In this document: positions 27,156-35,663 of the stretch, piece by piece
How positions within the stretch are numbered: position 1 is the stretch's first letter
Layout of the letters: each line of letters opens with the position of its first letter
Assembly: GCF_009909615.1 (NCBI RefSeq)
Contig: NZ_WWNE01000009.1
Coordinates: forward strand, 1-64,000
Source of the DNA: Acidiluteibacter ferrifornacis
Lineage (GTDB): Bacteria > Bacteroidota > Bacteroidia > Flavobacteriales_E > Vicingaceae
Direction of reading: 5' to 3'
DNA length: 64,000 nucleotides
Made by a program: the position numbers and the translations under genes
The notes under the pieces: model-generated
Seen by the model: the letters and a program-made list of their open reading frames with translations, nothing else
Told to the model about the DNA's origin: nothing
Database searches by the model: none

Positions 27156-29504
27156 ATGAAACACATTACTTTCATTTCTCTTTCTCTCCTATTTTTCAGC
27201 TCTATCGCTCAACAAAACTTTACGATAAGCGGAACGATAAAATCAGCAAGCAATGGGGAAGAACTTATTGGAGCTTCGGTCTACTGTAAAGCACTTTCTC
27301 TCGGAACCACTGCAAATGTATACGGTTTCTATTCTTTAACATTACCAAAAGGCACTTATGAAATCACTTATTCTTTTATTGGTTTTGAAGATCAAGTTAA
27401 AACCATTAATGTTACCTCTAATGGCCAGTATAATATTGAGCTAGCTGAAACTGCAAATGAAATTGGAGAAGTGATAGTAACGGGTGAACGTAGCGATGCC
27501 AATGTAAAAGAGATTGAAATGAGCGTTGCCAAAATGGACTCCAAACAAATCAAAAAGATTCCGGCATTATTAGGTGAAGCTGATGTCATCAAAAGTATTC
27601 AACTATTACCAGGTGTAAGCACCGTTGGTGAAGGAAGTACTGGTTTTAATGTGAGAGGAGGAGGAATAGATCAGAACCTTGTGATTTTAGATGAAGCTCC
27701 TGTGTTTAATTCTTCTCATTTATTGGGTTTTTTCTCCGTTTTTAATCCTGATGCTGTGAAAAATGTGACCCTTATAAAGGGAGGCATTCCTTCTGAATAT
27801 GGTGGCCGCTTATCTTCGATATTGGACGTAAGAATGAATGAAGGAAATTCTAAAGAATTTGAGGGCTCCGGTGGTGTTGGTGTTATATTTAGTCGATTGG
27901 CGCTACAAGGTCCAATCAAAAAAGATAAGGCTTCTTTTTTAATTGCAGGAAGGAGATCTTACGCTGACATTTTAGCGAAACCATTTTTAAGGGATGACTT
28001 AAAGGACAGCAAGTTCTACTTTTATGATTTAACCGCGAAAGTTAATTACCAGATTAACGACAAAAACAGATTATTCCTTTCGGGCTTTTTTGGACGAGAT
28101 GTATTTGGAAGCGGTTTCTTTTTTGACTGGGGAAATGCGACCTCAACCCTTAGGTGGAATCATATCTTTAACGAGAAATTATTCTTAAACCTGTCCGCAT
28201 ATTACAGTAATTATGACTACAAATTAGGTGTCAACATTCCAGAAGAGCCATTGGACAATTTTGACTGGAATTCAAAAATTATCAATTACAGTATTAAACC
28301 AGACTTCACCTATTTTCTGAATAATAACAATACTCTGAAATTTGGAGGACAATCTATTTATTACATTTTTAAACCTGCAGATGCCTCCTTTACTACAGGT
28401 GGAGATGGTAGCTCTGTTACTCTTCCAGAAAAATATGCAGTTGAAAATGCCGTATACCTTCAGAATGAACAAAAAATTGGTTCAAGAATCACATTGCAAT
28501 ATGGTATCCGACTTTCGAATTTCGCTCAACTTGGAAAAGGAGAAGCAAGGTATTATCGAGACACCGTTCCAGGTGTTAGAAAAGAGCTAGATCGTATAGA
28601 AAATTATGATGATAATGAAGTCATCGCTTCCTACATTAATCCAGAACCGCGCTTTTCTATTAATTATTCCTTAGATGAAGTAAGCTCTTTAAAAGGAAGT
28701 TATAATCGAATGGCTCAATATTTACACCTAATTTCCAATACGGTAGCCTCGACACCAGTGGATATATGGTTGCCTACCAACAACAATTTAAAACCTCAAC
28801 TCGTAGACCAGGTTGCAATTGGATACTTTAGAAACTTACAAAAGAACACTTATGAAACCTCAGCAGAAGTTTTTTATAAGGACTTCCAGAATCAAATTGA
28901 TTATATTGACAATGCAAATATTTTCTTCAATCAAGACCTAGATGCTGACCTACTAAGTGGGGACGGTAGAGCCTACGGATTGGAACTATATGTCAAAAAA
29001 GTTAAAGGCCAACTCAATGGGTTTGTTAGCTACACTTTATCCAGAAGTGAACGCAAAGTAGACGGAATCAATAAAAACGAATGGTACGCTACCCGATTTG
29101 ATAAGACACATATTCTTAATGTCGTAGCTAGTTATGATTGGACTAAAAAGTGGAGTTTTTCAGCAAACTTTGTGTTATCATCAGGCACACCAACGACTTT
29201 TCCTACAAGCCGATATGAAGTTCAAGGAGCAGTAGTGCCTCACAACTCAGAAGAAAGCAGAAATAATGTTCGTATCCCTGCTTATCATCGTCTAGATGTT
29301 TCTGCCACCCTTAATTTGAACCCTGACAAAACAAAAAAGTGGGATTCAGAGTTGGTTTTTTCTGTCTATAACCTATATGCTAGAAAAAATCCTTTTAGTA
29401 TTTATTTCCAGCAAAATGAAGACGATAGAAGAGTAACCGAAGCTATTCAGTACTCTGTAATCGGCACTCTAGTTCCTGCTATTTCCTATAACTTTAACTT
29501 TTAG
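27156..29504 (+). CDS. TonB-dependent outer-membrane receptor with carboxypeptidase-regulatory-like domain
   Basis: From MKHITFISLSLL this is 782 residues: a signal peptide (about 1-19), a carboxypeptidase-like beta sandwich (about 22-100, FTISGTIKSASNGEELIGASV), a plug domain (LLPGVSTVGEGSTGFNVRGG, NVTLIKGGIPSEYGGRLSS) and a 22-strand barrel. The layout is of the non-SusC receptor type seen with DUF4249 partners. An upstream start at 27105 is disfavoured because it precedes the promoter element. The ligand is unknown. The DUF4249 lipoprotein follows after 3 nt. Confidence 0.93.
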   Translation: MKHITFISLSLLFFSSIAQQNFTISGTIKSASNGEELIGASVYCKALSLGTTANVYGFYSLTLPKGTYEITYSFIGFEDQVKTINVTSNGQYNIELAETANEIGEVIVTGERSDANVKEIEMSVAKMDSKQIKKIPALLGEADVIKSIQLLPGVSTVGEGSTGFNVRGGGIDQNLVILDEAPVFNSSHLLGFFSVFNPDAVKNVTLIKGGIPSEYGGRLSSILDVRMNEGNSKEFEGSGGVGVIFSRLALQGPIKKDKASFLIAGRRSYADILAKPFLRDDLKDSKFYFYDLTAKVNYQINDKNRLFLSGFFGRDVFGSGFFFDWGNATSTLRWNHIFNEKLFLNLSAYYSNYDYKLGVNIPEEPLDNFDWNSKIINYSIKPDFTYFLNNNNTLKFGGQSIYYIFKPADASFTTGGDGSSVTLPEKYAVENAVYLQNEQKIGSRITLQYGIRLSNFAQLGKGEARYYRDTVPGVRKELDRIENYDDNEVIASYINPEPRFSINYSLDEVSSLKGSYNRMAQYLHLISNTVASTPVDIWLPTNNNLKPQLVDQVAIGYFRNLQKNTYETSAEVFYKDFQNQIDYIDNANIFFNQDLDADLLSGDGRAYGLELYVKKVKGQLNGFVSYTLSRSERKVDGINKNEWYATRFDKTHILNVVASYDWTKKWSFSANFVLSSGTPTTFPTSRYEVQGAVVPHNSEESRNNVRIPAYHRLDVSATLNLNPDKTKKWDSELVFSVYNLYARKNPFSIYFQQNEDDRRVTEAIQYSVIGTLVPAISYNFNF

Positions 29505-29507
29505 AAG

Positions 29508-30386
29508 ATGAAATATACATACCTTACCCTCCTTCTACTTTCTCTTTCACTAATTGCTTGTGAAGATGTAGTGGATATAGAATTACAAAATGGAGAAACC
29601 TTATACGTTGCAGACGCTTTCCTTACTAATGAAAGTACGGAGCAATTAATTCGTTTAACTACAACCGCCTCCTACTTTGACAATAGCGCTCCTCCAGCAA
29701 TAAAAGGCGCGACTGTTACAGTGACCGGTAGTGATGGCACGCTCTACAATTTTACAGAAAGTTTAAATGGCTATTATGTTTGGTCTCCCGCTTTCCCAGG
29801 TGATAAAATTGATAGCTTAGGCGAAACATACACCTTAAATATAACTATTGGAAATGAATTCTTTCAAGCTACTTCCGTTTTAAATCCGGTGCCTCCAATT
29901 GATAGTATTGCATTCGAATTTGATGATGACCCCAAAGATGAAGACGATGAAGGATATACTGCTGAATTTTTTGCGACTGATATTCCGAATAGAGCAGATT
30001 ATTATTGGATAAAAGCCTATAAAAATGGCCAAAGAGTGGGTGGTGAAGGAAACTTTAGTCTAACCGATAAAGATGCAGCTTTTGGAGATGTTGACATCGA
30101 TGGAAGGTTATTTATTTTCCCACTACGAGTTTTTACTATAAACGAAGACGATTATTATTACCAGATCAATGATACTTTAAGGGTAGAATTGTATAGCATA
30201 AATGCTGAAACTCATGAATTTTTAGAGGCAGTAAGTGTTCAAACCAATAATGGAGGCTTATTTGCTACACCTCCTGCAAATGTATACGGCAATATAAGAG
30301 ATGCTAACAATCAACCCCAAAAGAAAATGTTAGGTGCTTTTAACATATCGTCTGTTTCAAAGAAAACAGCGATTGTTACTCCATAA
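29508..30386 (+). CDS. DUF4249 lipoprotein, partner of the TonB receptor
   Basis: A 292-residue lipoprotein with a lipobox ending at Cys18 (LIAC). The DUF4249 pattern follows: an N-terminal strand with VADAFLTNE, then TVTVTGSDGTLYNF and ETYTLNITIG, and a C-terminal NVYGNIRDA. These proteins are encoded next to carboxypeptidase-like TonB receptors and probably cap or assist them at the surface, in the way SusD works with SusC; that role is inferred. A DEDDEG-rich acidic loop lies near residue 145. Confidence 0.87.
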   Translation: MKYTYLTLLLLSLSLIACEDVVDIELQNGETLYVADAFLTNESTEQLIRLTTTASYFDNSAPPAIKGATVTVTGSDGTLYNFTESLNGYYVWSPAFPGDKIDSLGETYTLNITIGNEFFQATSVLNPVPPIDSIAFEFDDDPKDEDDEGYTAEFFATDIPNRADYYWIKAYKNGQRVGGEGNFSLTDKDAAFGDVDIDGRLFIFPLRVFTINEDDYYYQINDTLRVELYSINAETHEFLEAVSVQTNNGGLFATPPANVYGNIRDANNQPQKKMLGAFNISSVSKKTAIVTP

Positions 30387-30390
30387 AAAA

Positions 30391-30414
30391 GATAGAGTCA
30401 TTTATTGCCGACTC
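30391..30414. terminator. Weak hairpin between DUF4249 and peroxiredoxin genes
   Basis: A 5-bp stem (GAGTC/GACTC, 30395-30414) with a T6 run on the minus strand side. It overlaps the peroxiredoxin stop codon. It could end leftward transcription, but the stem is short. Confidence 0.4.
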
Positions 30415-30862
30415 CTTTAATAATGGCTAATGATTTTGTGACGTGTTCTTGATCTCTAAATAGTGCATTGAAAACCATTTTTACAATACCTTCTGGACTA
30501 ATCACAAAGGTTACTCTAGAAGGTACAATACCAAAAAGTTGCTTCGCACCATATTTTTGACGGACCAGTTGATTCGGGTCGCTCAACAGAATAAAAGGAA
30601 GTCGATACTCCTCAACAAATTGACGATGGCTTTTCTGATCATCAGAGCTGATACCGATTACAACTGCTCCAGCATCTTTAAAATCCTCAAACTGATCTCT
30701 AAAAGCGCATGCCTGTTTGGTACAAACGGCAGTATTATCTTTGGGATAAAAATACAGCACCACCCAATCTCCTCTATAGTCAGATAACTGATGAACGACT
30801 CCATTATGATCGCTTAAAGAAAAATCAGGTGCTATTACTCCAACTTCTATTTTTTTAGCCAT
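30398..30862 (-). CDS. bcp: Thioredoxin-dependent peroxiredoxin (Bcp/PrxQ)
   Basis: A 154-residue peroxiredoxin that reduces hydrogen peroxide and organic peroxides in the cytosol. Peroxidatic Cys47 lies in the TAVCT motif and resolving Cys52 is five residues later (CTKQAC), the arrangement of atypical two-Cys PrxQ. YFYPKDNT and the GIVPSRVTFVI segment agree. The gene follows cinA with a 12-nt gap and is probably co-transcribed with it. Confidence 0.93.
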   Translation of the reverse strand: MAKKIEVGVIAPDFSLSDHNGVVHQLSDYRGDWVVLYFYPKDNTAVCTKQACAFRDQFEDFKDAGAVVIGISSDDQKSHRQFVEEYRLPFILLSDPNQLVRQKYGAKQLFGIVPSRVTFVISPEGIVKMVFNALFRDQEHVTKSLAIIKGVGNK

Positions 30863-30874
30863 CTAACTTAAGTT

Positions 30875-32125
30875 CTAATAATTTCTGGTTAATTCTAATC
30901 TCAATAAATTTAATGCAGCAATTGCTGATCGCTGTATATTCCTTCCCCTATTTTTCTCTAGCTGAAGTTTTTTAGAAATCACTCTACCATCTGGAGTCGC
31001 AAGTGCAATCCATACTGTTCCAACAGGTTTTTCGTCAGTTCCTCCATCAGGACCTGCTACTCCGGAGGTTGATAAAGCGTAATCTACTTTTAATTTCTTC
31101 TTTACCCCTTTAGCCATCTGCTCTACAGTCTGTTGACTTACAGCTCCATATTTTAATAAGTCAATCGACTTCACACCCAATTCGTTTATCTTTACTTCAT
31201 TGGAATATGAAATAACACTTCCTTGATAATAACTAGAACTCCCCGGGATAGAAGTAATTAAGTGAGCCAAATATCCACCGGTACAACTTTCGGCAGTACC
31301 AACGGTTACTCCGGCGCTCAAAAGTAAATTCCCAATGGCCTTTTCCAATGGTTCATCATCATATCCATAAACGAACTCTGGAATAATTTGAAGTAGCTCC
31401 ATCACCTTTCTATCGATACGCTCTTGAGCATTTTCTCTGTCTTCTGAAACAATACTCAATCTTATCTTCACCACACCACTAGAGGGAAGGTAGGCAATAT
31501 GAATATCTTCTTGATCTAACGTATTCTCCCAATCTTTGATACGGTCCGCCAAAAAAGACTCTCCAGCTCCCGAAGTCATCACTGTTTTATGAATAATAGA
31601 AGGGGTCTTAAAGGTAGCCTTGATTTTATCTAACACTCCATTTTGCATCAAATACTCCATCTCATAGGGAACTCCAGGCATAGAAATCACCACCTTTCCA
31701 TTTCTTTCAAACCACATACCGCTTGCCGTTCCTATTTTATTAGGAATAATAAAACAGTCCTTTGGCAGATTTGCTTGCATGAGGTTGACTTCTAATATGG
31801 GTAAGTTACGCCGCTCGAATATTTCTTGAATTGTAGCCCTAATCTCAGGGTAAGTAATTAATTCTGTATTGAAATATTCCGTTAAGGTTAGCTTGGTAAT
31901 ATCATCCCTAGTTGGCCCCAAACCTCCGGTTGCAATTACTAGGTTGGTTCTAGATTGGGCTTCCTGAATAGCGCGTATTATTTCTTCTTTTGTATCACTT
32001 ATAGATGTGATTCTACTTATGGAAACCCCTATGAGGTTTAGTGCTTTTGCCATATATGCAGAATTAGTGTCAATCGTCTGCCCGATTAAAATTTCATCAC
32101 CTATGGTAATAATCTCTGCTGTCAT
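30875..32125 (-). CDS. cinA: CinA family nicotinamide-nucleotide amidohydrolase
   Basis: A 416-residue protein with the two CinA domains: an N-terminal MoCF-like domain (AEIITIGDEILIGQTIDTNS, TGGLGPTRDDITK, MPGVPYEME) with ADP-ribose pyrophosphatase activity in relatives, and a C-terminal deamidase domain (AESCTGGYLAHLIT, TSGVAGPDGGTDEKPVGTVW) that converts NMN to nicotinate mononucleotide. Full length. It precedes bcp. Confidence 0.94.
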   Translation of the reverse strand: MTAEIITIGDEILIGQTIDTNSAYMAKALNLIGVSISRITSISDTKEEIIRAIQEAQSRTNLVIATGGLGPTRDDITKLTLTEYFNTELITYPEIRATIQEIFERRNLPILEVNLMQANLPKDCFIIPNKIGTASGMWFERNGKVVISMPGVPYEMEYLMQNGVLDKIKATFKTPSIIHKTVMTSGAGESFLADRIKDWENTLDQEDIHIAYLPSSGVVKIRLSIVSEDRENAQERIDRKVMELLQIIPEFVYGYDDEPLEKAIGNLLLSAGVTVGTAESCTGGYLAHLITSIPGSSSYYQGSVISYSNEVKINELGVKSIDLLKYGAVSQQTVEQMAKGVKKKLKVDYALSTSGVAGPDGGTDEKPVGTVWIALATPDGRVISKKLQLEKNRGRNIQRSAIAALNLLRLELTRNY

Positions 32126-32134
32126 GAATGAAAA

Positions 32135-32160
32135 TAAAAAAAGGGGGCGATGCCCCCTTT
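32135..32160 (-). terminator. Terminator after the universal stress protein gene
   Basis: A GC-rich stem (AAAGGGGGC / GCCCCCTTT) with a 3-nt loop and a T7 run on the minus strand. It lies between usp and the cinA start, so cinA must have its own promoter or rely on read-through. Confidence 0.85.
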
Positions 32161-32175
32161 GAATTTTAAACTATA

Positions 32176-33093
32176 TTAAACTCCAAAAGGACGATAATCT
32201 CCTCCTAAATTTCTTTGAGAAAATGACTGTACAATACCTAGTGGCGTAATTGCTAACACTGGAATTCTAGAATGGTTCACAATACGTTGAGCATACTGAC
32301 CCATAAACAAACCTGTAGAAGCTTCTTGTTCCGTCATGATTATAATCAAATCAATATTTTCCTTTTTTGCTTCTGCTAAAGTCATCTCAGCGATATCGTC
32401 TCCGTATATAAAATCCGAAGAATATTTAATTCCTTGGTTTGCGAAAAGTTCTTCTGTCTGCTGTACTTTCAAGTTAAAAATGTTCTTTTCCTCTTCGTGG
32501 TTTGGAGTAATCAATGCCCTAATCAATATTTCTGAATCGAACGCTTTTGCCATAGCTACTGCATATCTCACCTTATCTCTTGTATGAGGAGAGCTATCTA
32601 GTGGCAATAAAATTCGTTTTGCTCCCAGCTCCTTTGTATTGGATTGAACGGTCAGTACTGGACACATTGCAGCTGTTACTACTCGATAAGCATTACTTCC
32701 CATAAAAAACTCCTGAAATCCACTAACCCCGTGAGTTCCCATCATAATTAAGTCGATATCCAATTCATTTGCTGTATCCACAACTTGACTCGCCACATTT
32801 CCTTCTGCTAGTACTATTTCGTAATCCACACCAGTGTCTGCCTTGAATTTTGAACCTATCTGATTCATTCTAGAAGAAATCTCATCTCTAAGCTCCACGC
32901 TTTCTCCACCAGAAGTTAAGCTTGGCAAAATATTGCTGTAAGAACCTGATTTTAAAACGTGAATCAAAACTACTTTTGAACCCTCAATTTTAGCCAAATG
33001 GGTCGCATGATCAAGCGCTAACAAAGAGGTTTCAGAAAAATCTATAGGTATTAATATTTTTTTTATGACAACTTGGTTTTCCATAATTTTCAT
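32176..33093 (-). CDS. Tandem-domain universal stress protein
   Basis: About 305 residues with two Usp domains. Domain 1 (about 10-155) has the ATP-binding pattern GTHGVSGFQEFFMGSNAYRVV; domain 2 (about 165-290) has the same layout with a weaker motif (MTEQEASTGLFMGQYAQRIV). Tandem Usp proteins bind ATP or act as stress regulators; the target is unknown. Start: a TTG at 33108 is possible, but MKIMENQVV at 33093 (or the next Met at 33084) sits at a better distance from the promoter. Confidence 0.87.
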   Translation of the reverse strand: MKIMENQVVIKKILIPIDFSETSLLALDHATHLAKIEGSKVVLIHVLKSGSYSNILPSLTSGGESVELRDEISSRMNQIGSKFKADTGVDYEIVLAEGNVASQVVDTANELDIDLIMMGTHGVSGFQEFFMGSNAYRVVTAAMCPVLTVQSNTKELGAKRILLPLDSSPHTRDKVRYAVAMAKAFDSEILIRALITPNHEEEKNIFNLKVQQTEELFANQGIKYSSDFIYGDDIAEMTLAEAKKENIDLIIIMTEQEASTGLFMGQYAQRIVNHSRIPVLAITPLGIVQSFSQRNLGGDYRPFGV

Positions 33094-33121
33094 TTTATTA
33101 GGATACAATATGATTACCTAC

Positions 33122-33129
33122 CAAAGATA
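33122..33129 (-). promoter_or_regulatory. -7 element of the universal stress protein gene
   Basis: TATCTTTG on the minus strand, 28 nt before the ATG at 33093. No clear -33 TTG. Confidence 0.5.
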
Positions 33130-33201
33130 GTAAGAAGCATTTACCCATAAAACTGTTTATTTCTTTTTCTTTGCAGTAATTAGAAATTTTAATACGATTT
33201 A

Positions 33202-34080
33202 ATGAAAAAGTTAGCCCCTTCCGAATTGGTATTGAATCCTGACGGTTCTGTTTACCATTTAAAATTAAAGCCAGAGCATATTGGCCAAAAAATCATTGTT
33301 GTTGGTGACCCCGGAAGAGTGGCCTTAATTTCGTCTTATTTTGATACCATTGAATGTAAAATTTCGAATCGAGAATTCGTTACCCATACAGGGATGTATA
33401 ATGGGGAAAGAGTATCTGCTATTGCTACAGGTATCGGTACAGACAACATCGACATTGTTTTAAATGAACTAGATGCTTTGGTAAATATCGACCTTGAAAG
33501 TAGAACAGTCAAAACCGAATTAACTTCACTTGAGATAGTTCGTATTGGCACTTGTGGAGCTATGCAGAAAGACCTACCAGTAGATTCTTTTGTAATGAGT
33601 CAATATGGATTTGGAATGGATGGCTTATTGAATTTTTATCAATTCACACCCGACAAGGAAGAAGAAACTCTTCTTCATGAGCTGATGCTGCAAACGGCAT
33701 ACAGCCCAAAAATCACAAAACCTTATTTAGTAAAAGGATCTAGTAAATTGATTGAAAAACTGGGAGAAGGCATTGCAAAAGGAATTACAGCAACGGCACC
33801 TGGTTTTTATGGCCCACAAGGTAGAGTTCTGAGGTTAGCTTTAAATGATGGCCAGCTAAATGATAAATTTACTGCCTTTCAATCAGAAGAAAATCGAGTG
33901 GTTAATTTTGAAATGGAAACTTCCGCTTTATACGGTCTCAGCAAACTACTTGGTCACGAAGCTTGCACCCTATGTGTAATAGTAGCCAACCGGTTAGCTA
34001 ATGAATTCAGTAAGGATTACCACCCCGCAATGACCAAACTTATTCAATTGGTATTAGCTCGATTAACATCTAAAGGTTAA
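33202..34080 (+). CDS. Nucleoside phosphorylase (uridine phosphorylase-like)
   Basis: A 292-residue PNP/UDP-family phosphorylase. The phosphate loop VVGDPGRVALIS (near residue 30), ATGIGTDNIDIVL, the RIGTCGAMQ segment and the ribose-binding FEMETSALYGL near residue 235 are all present. It should split a nucleoside with phosphate to base and ribose 1-phosphate in the cytosol. Uridine is the likeliest substrate but is not proven. It diverges from usp; no neighbouring salvage gene. Confidence 0.88.
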   Translation: MKKLAPSELVLNPDGSVYHLKLKPEHIGQKIIVVGDPGRVALISSYFDTIECKISNREFVTHTGMYNGERVSAIATGIGTDNIDIVLNELDALVNIDLESRTVKTELTSLEIVRIGTCGAMQKDLPVDSFVMSQYGFGMDGLLNFYQFTPDKEEETLLHELMLQTAYSPKITKPYLVKGSSKLIEKLGEGIAKGITATAPGFYGPQGRVLRLALNDGQLNDKFTAFQSEENRVVNFEMETSALYGLSKLLGHEACTLCVIVANRLANEFSKDYHPAMTKLIQLVLARLTSKG

Positions 34081-34121
34081 TAAATCAGAAATCACCAACT
34101 GTTTCCACTTTAAAAGCGTTG

Positions 34122-34129
34122 TATTTTTG
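34122..34129 (+). promoter_or_regulatory. -7 element of the SirB1-like gene
   Basis: TATTTTTG, 5 nt before the ATG at 34135. A GTG at 34129 is inside the element and is therefore not a plausible start. Predicts a leaderless mRNA. Confidence 0.5.
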
Positions 34130-34134
34130 TGACA

Positions 34135-35004
34135 ATGCACTCGGAGACTAAAATTAAAGCGTTAATCGAATTATTGGATGATCCTGATGAGTTTGTCTTC
34201 TCCCAGGTGGAGCAAGAATTGAAACTGATTGGGAACGATATTGTGCCTATTTTAGAATATGCATGGGGCAATTCATTCAATAATATCCTACAACAACGCA
34301 TTGAGAATTTGATTCATCAGATTCAATTTGAAAGAGTGCTAAAAGATTTAACCCAGTGGAAAAACAGCCAAGGAAGAGATCTTTTAGATGGCGCCTTAAT
34401 TATTGCACGTTACCAATATCCAGATCTTGACATTGGAGAAATGGAGCGATTCTTTGAGCAGTTGGTCAAAGAAGTTTGGCTAGAACTCAATCCAAATTAT
34501 ACTGCTCTTGAAAAGGCAAGAATTATAAGCCGTGTATTGTTTGAAATCTATGGATTTTCTGGAAATAAGAAAAACTTTCACTCTCCTCAAAACAGTTTTA
34601 TTAATCATGTAATAGAAAGTAAAAAAGGGAATCCGATTACTTTATCACTGATTTATTTAATTATTGCGAAAGAGCTTAAACTTCCTATATATGGAGTGAA
34701 TCTGCCTGAACATTTTGTATTGGCTTATACCATTCTACCAGAAGACTTTGTTGATGAATTCCTCCAAGAGGATGTTTTGTTTTACATCAACCCGTTTAAT
34801 GGAGGAACTGTTTTTAACGAAGAGGAAATCAAGACCTTTTTAGCCCAACTAAAAATCGAAGAGGAAGATTCTTTTTTTCTTCCATGCTCCAATCTAAAAG
34901 TAATTGAACGGATACTCAACAACCTTATTTTCTGTTTTGGTAAAGCCGGAGTAATGGATAAAGTGGAGGAGTTGAAACAACTACTCCACATCATAAAATC
35001 TTAG
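34135..35004 (+). CDS. SirB1-like transglutaminase-fold protein
   Basis: About 289 residues. The N-terminal ~110 residues are helical; the central and C-terminal part matches the SirB1/transglut_core2 family (ESKKGNPITLSLIYLIIAKEL, then LPEHFVLAY and FYINPFNGG). The usual catalytic Cys of transglutaminases is not evident in the ITLSLIYL helix, while the His in NLPEHFVLAY is kept. Role unknown; probably not a protease. Its 3' end overlaps the tail of the response regulator gene by 4 nt on the opposite strand. Confidence 0.8.
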   Translation: MHSETKIKALIELLDDPDEFVFSQVEQELKLIGNDIVPILEYAWGNSFNNILQQRIENLIHQIQFERVLKDLTQWKNSQGRDLLDGALIIARYQYPDLDIGEMERFFEQLVKEVWLELNPNYTALEKARIISRVLFEIYGFSGNKKNFHSPQNSFINHVIESKKGNPITLSLIYLIIAKELKLPIYGVNLPEHFVLAYTILPEDFVDEFLQEDVLFYINPFNGGTVFNEEEIKTFLAQLKIEEEDSFFLPCSNLKVIERILNNLIFCFGKAGVMDKVEELKQLLHIIKS

Positions 35005-35663
35005 CGCTTTACCAACTTATTATCCATCGCAAACTTTACTAGTGATATGGAGTTTTTAACTCTTGCTTTCTGAAAGAGGTTTCTACGGTGGGTTTCTACT
35101 GTTCTTTTTGAAATGTCTAATTCCCTAGAAATATCCTGACTAGTCATGCCTTTTACAATAAAGCCCATTATCTGTAATTCTCTTTTGGTAAAAACTGCAT
35201 CTACTCCACTGTTAGTACCTTCAGAATCAGAATTACTTGAAATTAAATTATCAATCAATTTCACAGAAACGGAATTATTCAGATACTTTCCTCCTTTATA
35301 AACTGTTTCAATTCCTTTTATTAATTCGGACCTACCACTTTCTTTAAGCATGTAACCCTTTGCGCCAATTTGAAGCATATTCAAAATATAAGCTTCTTCA
35401 TTATGCATAGTCAAAGCAATCACTTTGAGATCGGGTTTTACCTTCAACAACTCTTCAGTTGCCTCAATCCCGTTCATCTCAGGCATCTGAATATCCATTA
35501 AAACGACATCGACATCTGAATTTAAAATCATAGGAATACCTTCTTCAGCATTGGAAGCTTCTCCCACAAAATTAATAGGACCTGCAGTTCCAATCAATGC
35601 TTTAATTCCATCACGAATAATATCGTGATCGTCTACTAAAAATATATTAATCTTCTTTTTCAT
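35001..35663 (-). CDS. NarL/FixJ-type response regulator
   Basis: A 220-residue regulator. Receiver domain at about 1-125 with acidic pocket Asp11-Asp12, phosphoacceptor Asp57 (LMDIQMP), Thr85 region and Lys107-type KES. LuxR-family helix-turn-helix at about 155-215 (FTKRELQIMGFIVKGMTSQDISRELDISKRTVETH, shown here in part). It is encoded with the histidine kinase, start overlapping the kinase end by 17 nt. The regulated genes are unknown. Confidence 0.93.
   Translation of the reverse strand: MKKKINIFLVDDHDIIRDGIKALIGTAGPINFVGEASNAEEGIPMILNSDVDVVLMDIQMPEMNGIEATEELLKVKPDLKVIALTMHNEEAYILNMLQIGAKGYMLKESGRSELIKGIETVYKGGKYLNNSVSVKLIDNLISSNSDSEGTNSGVDAVFTKRELQIMGFIVKGMTSQDISRELDISKRTVETHRRNLFQKARVKNSISLVKFAMDNKLVKR

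Noticed and set aside
30391-30414. Strong terminator between DUF4249 and the peroxiredoxin gene
   Set aside because: The stem is only 5 bp; kept as a low-confidence feature only.
33202-34080. Leaderless start for the nucleoside phosphorylase
   Set aside because: The nearest element (TACGATTT) is a poor match to TAnnTTTG, so I did not include it in the leaderless set.
34129-34134. GTG start for the SirB1-like gene
   Set aside because: The GTG is part of the -7 promoter element, so it could not be transcribed from it.
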